From the NCBI GenBank assembly GCA_019802505.1, contig JAFMOC010000079.1:368501-432500 (forward strand): 64,000 nt of DNA, written 5' to 3'. Position numbers and translations under genes: made by a program. The notes under the pieces were generated by a model, which worked only from the letters and a program-made list of their open reading frames with translations, did no database searches and was not told where the DNA came from. Source of the DNA: Corydoras sp. C115 (Eukaryota; Chordata; Actinopteri; Siluriformes; Callichthyidae). Positions 57,397 through 64,000 of the stretch are shown piece after piece. The first letter of the stretch is position 1. Each line of letters begins with the position of its first letter.

Positions 57397-57722
57397 TTTC
57401 ATCATTCATTAATTTATTATCTTTAGGTTAACCTCTAATAGGGTTGCGGGGATTCCCCATGCCCACCCAGGGGAGAACATTTCAGGTGCTGTACAGATAC
57501 ACCCAGGACAGTGTGCCTATCTTATCACTCACACAGCCACGTGCACAAACACTCTATATTGGGCAATTTAGAGAATTAAATATTCTTTGAATCTATGTTT
57601 TTGGACTGGTGGAGGAAACTGGAGACCCCAGAGGAAACCCACGTGGACACAGGGGAACATCAAAACGCCCCGGATATTGGGATTTGAACCTGGATCCCTA
57701 GTGCTGAGAAGTGAACGTGCTA
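57397..57722 (-). mobile_element. SINE C, diverged
   Basis: ATTCATTAATTTATTATCTT at the tail and CTGAGAAGTGAACGTGCTA at the head complement. It breaks off before the A box. Confidence 0.87.
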
Positions 57723-58335
57723 TTGTGATTGTGGTTAACAGCCTCAGTTTATAGCAAGAATAGTGCATTTATTTTTCAAAATGGGGGCTACATTCTGTTT
57801 TTGTGCGGTTTTGGATGTCCTCTCTGTGTCTGAGTCTTTTTAGTAGCTCTGGTTTCCTTCTACAGTTAAACAACATGTAATATTGGTGAAGTACAAGTAT
57901 ATACCATGGGGTAAAGAGTATGTATCTGCTATCCTGCATGCATTTGGACCGTAGCCTTCACAGGAAACACACAATGAAGAAGGGAATATAAGAACATGCA
58001 AATTCCACACAGAAGTCTTTTGGCAGCGAGGCAGTCATGATATCCACTGGGCCACTGTTCCGCTTTCAAACCCACTAACGTTTGGCAGCTTGTAAGATAA
58101 TAAAAAAGAATTAGGAACCTTCATAGAATGTGTTGAGTTCAACATGTTCACACTCTGCCAATGGTTGTAATTACAAACCTGTGTGTTATTGATTTTGGCA
58201 TTTAGTCTGTTTCACTAAATTAGGAAACATTATTCATTTTACTGACCTTCTGTTAAAGACTGATTTCTGTTTCTAATTGTGAGATTCTTCTTCATCCGCA
58301 GCTCGGCCAGTTAATAGTCCTCTGTCTCTTTCTAG

Positions 58336-58397
58336 ATAAATCATGGATGCATACGCCGGAGGCACTGGCCAAGCATTATATAGCCTACAATGCCAAG
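58336..58397 (+). CDS. gulp1: gulp1 second coding exon, start of PTB domain
   Basis: The 62-nt exon lies between CTGTCTCTTTCTAG and GTATGT. It takes one base from the upstream exon (G plus AT gives Asp) and then reads KSWMHTPEALAKHY through YNAK, ending in phase 0. This is the GULP1 segment just before the FLGSTEV start of the first PTB strand. The PTB domain recognises NPxY motifs on engulfment receptors. The remaining PTB exons, the coiled-coil and the proline-rich C-terminus must lie past the window. Both splice sites and frame agree with 47244-47324. Confidence 0.93.
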
Positions 58398-58828
58398 GTA
58401 TGTAATATGAATTTTCTTTCTTGGGTAAAGTTACTACAGTGCTAATAGAATAAATCTGGTTTTATGAAGTCTTCTACTCATGATTAAAGATAATACGATG
58501 AATAGTCATAAAAGCTGTATGGTAAAATATAGTTTTACTCATGGTATTCTGTATTTTATTCCCCCCACCCTACTGTTTATAGGTTATCTGCAAAATTGTA
58601 ATACATCACATTTTTTTTTTTTAAACATTTTTTTTTAACCATAACAGCTTTAAAACAAAATTTATACATTTTGTGTAGATACAGTACCATTGTGTTTAGT
58701 GCAACTTGTGTTGTGAATCCTTTTAAATTTAACTGCATTGCGCAGAGTTGGGTTGTCATGTCATCTTTACTGCACCAAGAAGTTTTTTACTAGAATAAAC
58801 TAGATGACCAAAATGATTAATAGTGGGG

Positions 58829-59220
58829 TAGCTTGGTCATGTAGTGGTTAGTATGTCCGCCTGTCTGTGCTGGGGATCCAGGTTCGAATCCCAATCTGGA
58901 GTTTCCAGGTTCTATAGTTTGCTCCTGCAGTCCTAAAACATGGATTTGAGGTGAATTGGCTGCTCTAAATTAATTAATCAATTCATTATCTTCCACTTAA
59001 TCCTGTACTTGGGTTGCGGGGGTTTCTGGGCACACACTCACACAGACACACACAAACACACTCTATATGGGGCAATTTAGAGCAATTAATTTACATTGAA
59101 TCCATGTTTTTGGCCCCTATATAGTGTGTGTGTCTGTGTAAGTAAGTGTGCGCCCACGGATTGGTGCCCCATCCTGGAACCAACCCCCTTGACTATAGTA
59201 GTTGAATATTAGTATGGCGG
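58829..59220. mobile_element. SINE C mosaic: plus head, minus tail, plus tail
   Basis: 58829-58970 is a plus-strand head with B box GGTTCGAATCC. 58975-59115 is a minus-strand tail and centre (ATTCATTATCTTCCACTTAA to CCATGTTTTTGG). 59116-59220 returns to plus (TATATAGTGTGTGTGTCTGT). Part of the same SINE is thus inverted or a second copy is inserted. Confidence 0.82.
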
Positions 59221-59791
59221 TGAGATGAACTCCTATGTTTAGGTAAAGAGTTGTGAGCATAGCCATGATAGCTGTGCAGCACCTCAAATGTTCATATATC
59301 ATATAATGCAAAAATGCAAAAACAAATAAGCTGATTGGTTTAGTAAATGCACACCTACAAATAAACACAGATACAACTTTTAAGTAACTTATGATGTTAC
59401 TACACATCACAGACATGCAGTAAGCTGTCTGATCCTGTTTCCTCTCTGATACCTGCTGTTTGGAGTGGAGATTCGTGGTACCCTTGCTCAGCTCAAATCA
59501 CACTTGTTTGAAGCCCAACTGGGAAATGCAGAGATTTCCAAAGAAACATCCAACTCACTAGGAGGTTGATCACATGGTGCAAGAACCTTTGAAGGCCCAA
59601 ATAAGTATTTAATATCAGCATTTTCAATGAACATACATCCAGGGCAGCTATTCATTTAAAATTAGTAATATTTATTTAATAAGTGGAAAAACAGGAAAGA
59701 TTTAAACAATATTTAAGACTTTGGGCCTTATCTTGTGCAAGGTGTGTCGCAATGCTTATTGCTAATTACTGTATATTTTCGTGCCTTCCAT

Positions 59792-60100
59792 CTGATGGCA
59801 CAAGGATTAGCACGTTGGCCTCCCTGCGCTAAGGATCTTGGTTTGAATCCCAATCTGGGTGGAGTTTCAATGTTCTCCCAGTGTCCGTGTGGGTTTCCTC
59901 CGGATTTTCCGGTTTTCTCCCACAGTCCAAAAACATGGATTCAAGATAAATTAAATGCTCTAAATTGTCCCATATAGTGTGTACTTGTGTGTGTGTCTGT
60001 GTGAGTGAATGTATCTAGCAATTGATTGCCGCCCTGTCCTGTGTGTATCATCCAGCTTCCAGAGGATTAATTGGAAGATTATGGAAAAATAAATAAATTA
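59792..60100 (+). mobile_element. SINE C, near full length
   Basis: TGATGGCACAAGGATTAGCA at the head. B box GGTTTGAATCC. The tail is shortened to GAGGATTAATTGGAAGATTA. Confidence 0.9.
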
Positions 60101-61129
60101 ATTAAATTATGTAAATGAGTACATACAGTCTTTGATACTAACAAGTTTTATATAGGGCCTTTTGAGATTTTTTTTAAGTGTGTCGGTATTTTGTGCCAAA
60201 CCAATTGGTTGTTGGCAGTTTTTATTTTATCTGAGCAAAGAACATGGTTCAGTCAAAATCCCAGTAGTGTAGTACCTTGTTTGTGGTTACATGAAATGAA
60301 AGGCAGTTTCCTGGCAAGTCTTGTCTGTACAATGGTTGTGTTTTTAAACAGCTTTCAAAATTAATGTTACAGTTTATTACAGATCTTGTTAATTGGAACT
60401 TTTTATTTTTTGCCTTTTGGGAACATTTGGGCGTATATATTTGACATTTCTTTTGCCTTACATTTGCATTGTTTTTAAATAAATATTGGCAAAATATTTA
60501 TAATTAAATATATTTTATGTAACGAATGTGAAACTTTTTGCTTTAAAACTTTTCGAGTGTATCTGTAAGTTTATGTGTCTTGTGGTCCAAAAAAAAAAAC
60601 AAAAAAAAAAAAAAAAAAACCTGAGGTCAGGTTTCGGATGTTTGAGGCCTGGCTTCTGATTTACATTCCAAATGACCACATACATGTTTGGTGGTTTTGG
60701 GGTAAGGGCGCTGCAGAGGGCACCCAAATCCCTCCACAGCATATAAAAAAATTACAAAGGACACAGTTTTAATAGTTTAAGAATTGTCCTTTCCCATGGT
60801 TTTGCAGATGTTTAATGGTCTAAATAAAAAAGAAATAGTACATTTGTTTATATGTTTATATTTAGAAAGGTTATCAGATAAGTTAGGTCATATAGTGTAC
60901 TAGCCACTTGGCCCAAGCTTGTGATGATGCTTCTTGCAAATGGTGTAAATGTTAATTTAGGCTTCATTGGTCACACTGCACCATTGAAATAGCAACGTCA
61001 GACCACAACAGGCTTTTAAAGGCAGTGGCACAATGATTGGTTTATTGCATGTGATGCTCAAAGCACACTCATAAACCATGTCATCACAATAGCAAAGACA
61101 CACTGACACTGATATATTTGTTCATAAAC

Positions 61130-61410
61130 TTTTGAATGCATTTATTGAAAGCATAGTCATTAATAAACTACTTCCACAACATAATCTAGTCCGGTTTTCA
61201 AACGTTGATTGCTGAGTAACAGGATTCTGGTTTCTCTAACAATCAAATTCAGAATGCAGTTTATAAAAAATATTGGGAAAATAATGTATTGTATATCACG
61301 CATTGATACAAATGTGAAGCGTTTGGAGGTGTGCTATTGTTGGTAATGTCATGACTGGACAAACTGTTCAGCCAATCAGATTTTAGGATCCGAACTTCCT
61401 GTTTTATAAA
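61130..61410. repeat. Dispersed repeat family J, copy 3
   Basis: GAATGCATTTATTGAAAGCA, AATAATGTATTGTATATCAC, AATGTCATGACTGGACAAAC and TCAGCCAATCAGATTTTAGG are colinear with the other copies. Confidence 0.75.
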
Positions 61411-61695
61411 TATGTATAGACTAGATATACAGAAACTTTGTTTTAAAAATAAGCAAACTTTTGTTTATTATTTGTGCCTCAGTTTTAAGAAATGCTGTGT
61501 GACAGTCTTATCACACATCTGTCAATAAAAAAGATTTTAAAGCCTGCTGATTGGTGAATATTTTCAATCCAGCACCCTCCTAATTCTTTAGGTTTCTCTA
61601 TTTAGATGGTTTTATTTTTGTCATGATATGGCTTCTCTGTCTTTTTGTTTCTTTTTTCTTGTTCTGCTGCTGTGTTGTTGTTGTTTTTCTTTTTT

Positions 61696-61726
<31 letters not shown>

Positions 61727-61961
61727 GGTAATTCAGTGCTTTTAGCTCTAGGGACAGATTAAGCCACCCATGTGTGAATTCCATTGTATATTTGAAATAA
61801 TAGCTGTTATGCTTCTCGATTAGACATGTTGTTTGGTTAGCATGATTTTATCTTTTTGAATCTTTTATAATTCTGATGTTAAATAAAGTGGGCTGCAATA
61901 ATTGCAATCTAGATAGAATTTTTTTCTTGTCTGCTATTTTATTGTTTACGTTTATACATTT

Positions 61962-62623
61962 ACATTACATTTAGTCATTTGGCAGACGCTTTTATCCAAA
62001 GCAACTTACAAATGAGAACATTACAAGTCAGAAGTTATGCAGAAAACTAACTACACTGTAAAATCATCAAACCTGATTGTTATTTGATGCTGCCCCCATC
62101 CCCTTTTTTTTTTTTTTTACAACAGGTATTTGTTAAAAAGATGCGTCTTCAGTAGTTTCTTATAACTGCTTAGTGATTCTACCTTACAGACAGAGTTGGG
62201 ACGATTGTTCCCCCGTTTTGCAGTGGTGAACGCCACGGAGTGAGAATTAGCTCCTCGGTGAGGTGGAATCACCAGGCGGCAATCATCACTGGAGCGAAGT
62301 GAACGAGTCAGAGTGTATTTTGAAAAGATAGAGTGAAGGTAGGAGGGGGAAGATCCAGAAATGGTTCTGTAGGCCAGAGTCAGTGACTTGTACTGAATGT
62401 GAGCAGCTACAGGGAGCCAATGGAGGGAAATGAGTAATGGAGTGACATGAGTTCGCTTGGGCTGGTTAAACACAAGTTGGGCTGCAGAGTTTTGAATTAG
62501 TTGAAGAGGTCTGATTGTGGAAGCTGGGATACTGGCAAGTAGCGCATTACAATAATCAAGCCAGGATAGGACTAGGGCTTGAACAAGCAGTTGGGTAGCA
62601 CGTTTATGTTTACATTTAGTCAT
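61962..62623 (-). pseudogene. LINE 3' end with reverse-transcriptase C-terminus
   Basis: This is the best LINE copy in the window. On the minus strand a 168-codon open frame (62117-62623) includes LVLSWLDYCNALLASIP, RPLQLIQNSAAQLVF, HVTPLLISLHWLPVA and KKLLKTHLFNKYLL. These are typical of the region after the polymerase domain in CR1/L2-like fish LINEs. The clade is my inference. The 3' tail follows (complement of GGCAGACGCTTTTATCCAAA). The element is 5'-truncated: no YADD catalytic motif, endonuclease or ORF1 is present. Confidence 0.85.
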
Positions 62624-62690
62624 TTAACAAATGCTTTTATCCAAAGTGACTTATAAATGAGAGAACAATGTTTGTAATTGTGTTATGACT
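62610..62690 (-). mobile_element. Second LINE/SINE tail
   Basis: ACATTTAGTCATTTAACAAA plus TGCTTTTATCCAAAGTGACT directly abuts the 5' end of the previous LINE copy, suggesting one truncated insertion beside another. Confidence 0.7.
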
Positions 62691-62827
62691 AAGCGGATTT
62701 ACTTGTTTTTAAATAGCACAATATAGCCTACCCTAGATTTAAAGTGATCATGCTCAGCTGTAATGAAAGTCTCGGCTCTAAAAGCACAAGCATTACATTT
62801 ACATATAACTGTATAAACAGTAGTCAT

Positions 62828-62890
62828 AGTCATTTAGCAGACCCTTTTATCTAAAGCGACTAACAAATGAGAGAACAACACAAATCAGTA
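62828..62890 (-). mobile_element. Third LINE/SINE tail
   Basis: AGTCATTTAGCAGACCCTTT plus ATCTAAAGCGACTAACAAAT. Confidence 0.7.
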
Positions 62891-63366
62891 GCAATCCCGC
62901 TTTTTAATTAATATTATTTTATTTTTTTTTAAATATTGCCGGTTTTATCTAACTGTCATTTTCTGTGCTATTTTCATCACGACATTTTAAATCCCTTCAT
63001 TTTCCTCCTTGTGATTATGTTCTGATATCGGTTTTGCTCTTTGTTGTGTTTTGAAGCTTAACCATAACAATAGTATGGTATAAATCGGCTTATTTTATGG
63101 TCACAAAATTGATCTATGCCTTTGGGCACTTCTCAGTTAGGATATGTCATTAAGAGGAACATGTTGCTGTTATCTTGATCCTGCCTGTATTTTTGAGAGC
63201 ACAAGAGCAGCTCACAGTGGCCACACAAGTGAACTGTGTTAGCCAGACACATCAGTCATAATTACCGATTTTAGTTCAGAAAAGTATTTACCATTTACAG
63301 AGATACTTCAATGTATTTTTTGTATTTCTTCAAATAAACAAGTCCAAAAATTTATCTTTATTCATC

Positions 63367-63582
63367 TTTATTTTTTCTTACTTAATCCTCTACTAGGACT
63401 GCGGGAGAGTTCCCAATACCCATACAGTGAAAAACGTATTTTACGATGGGTAGATACATCCAGGACTGGGTGCCAATCAATCTTTTCAACCCAGAGAAAA
63501 CTTACACAGGGAGAACATGGAAAACTTAATTTGTAACTGGATATCCAGCGCTGAGAGGCAGATGTACTTACCACCATACCAT
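63367..63582 (-). mobile_element. SINE C, internally deleted
   Basis: TTTTCTTACTTAATCCTCTA to AGAGGCAGATGTACTTACCA. The GT-rich middle is lost. Confidence 0.82.
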
Positions 63583-63874
63583 CTTATAGGAAGATTGCTT
63601 TAGCTGATTTAAGAACATGTCATACATGTCACACGCCCATAATTTTCATTATATTTTGATAAGTCCTGCATATTAACTTTAATGTTAACCAATTTTAGCC
63701 AGTTACCTCATGCAAAACAGCTTCAATTCTGTTAAGTTGGTAGATTTTGTTTAACAACCTACTTGAATCGGGTCCAAACACTATGTTTTCATTGGCTTAA
63801 TGTCTAAACCGTCAATTTAGGTACTTTGTGTCATCATAACAAAATGTTCTCTTAAGATGCAGCCTGTGGACAGA

Positions 63875-64000
63875 TGTTCTAACATTTTCTTTGGGAATTT
63901 GCTGGAATAAGTCTTGACTCGTCCTTTCACAAATTATGACAAACTGTTCTAACACTTATGCAGCAATACAGGCACAAACCATGTTACAATCATGTTTTAC
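63875..64000 (-). pseudogene. Tc1-like transposase remnant, cut by window end
   Basis: It is colinear with 25870-26020: AACATTTTCTTTGGGAATTT, then TGCAGCAATACAGGCACAAA. The minus strand begins GTAAAACATGATTG, a damaged form of the KHGGG block. It continues past 64000. Confidence 0.65.

Larger units (their letters stand above)
47325..58335 (+). other. gulp1: gulp1 intron, 11.0 kb, phase 1
   Basis: It starts GTGAGT and ends CTCTGTCTCTTTCTAG. It holds SINE C copies or fragments (48388, 50536, 53640, 54301, 57397), a SINE D, LINE and family B remnants and several microsatellites. Stretches 48457-50289, 50986-51688, 51762-52902 and 56181-57396 contain no recognised element beyond short simple repeats. 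Confidence 0.88.
58398..64000 (+). other. gulp1: Start of the next gulp1 intron
   Basis: It begins GTATGTAATATG and has no acceptor-flanked gulp1 exon before the window ends. Stretches 59221-59791, 60101-61129, 61411-61960 and 62890-63366 contain only poly-A or poly-T runs (60588-60620, 61699-61726) and unassigned sequence. Confidence 0.75.

Overview
The window is nuclear DNA from a teleost fish. It is AT-rich, intron-dominated, and dense in Tc1/mariner elements, tRNA-derived SINEs, decayed LINE 3' ends and long (TA)n, (CA)n and (ATTC)n tracts. The SINE repertoire resembles that of ostariophysan fish such as catfishes, but the order is an inference. There are no operons, ribosome binding sites or CRISPR arrays.

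Only one host gene is recognised with confidence: gulp1, the engulfment adaptor with a PTB domain (worm CED-6 homologue), on the + strand. Two short exons join in frame: the start-codon exon at 47244-47324, ending in a phase-1 GT donor, and the next exon at 58336-58397, which opens the PTB domain. An 11.0 kb repeat-laden intron lies between them. The rest of gulp1 lies beyond 64 kb. Upstream sit an unidentified 90-nt exon-like ORF with good splice sites (13878-13967) and a weak candidate untranslated exon (35605-35687).

The best-preserved mobile gene is a Tc1 transposon at 11-1497. It has an uninterrupted transposase with a DD34E triad and long inverted repeats, and it sits inside a TG/TA/CA microsatellite. 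Two non-autonomous DNA elements have diagnostic ends: a hAT-type MITE at 10790-11196 with a perfect 8-bp duplication, and a Tc1/mariner-type MITE at 15952-16355 with TA duplications. About ten fragments related to the second are scattered through the window.

At 29962-32241 is a CpG-rich LTR composite. Two apparently identical 459-bp LTRs flank a 417-bp non-coding interior, followed by a 943-bp second LTR-like block. The whole is bounded by TTTAT on both sides.

A V-SINE-like tRNA-derived SINE is the commonest repeat, with about 25 copies or fragments on both strands, several having intact target duplications. A second SINE family ends in the same 3' tail as the decayed LINE copies, a classic SINE/LINE partnership. 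Several copies contain or abut (TA)n or (CA)n tracts.

Structures not explained by ordinary annotation include a perfect 176-bp palindrome (27243-27418), a foldback element with arms of about 170 bp (28490-29160), inverted SINE tails around about 180 bp of TA (32732-33195), a diverged tandem repeat ending in a 32-bp palindrome (2880-3881), a 576-bp tandem duplication (4703-5785), a three-copy degenerate tandem repeat (21300-22100), and an unassigned repeat family of about 0.5 kb seen four times.
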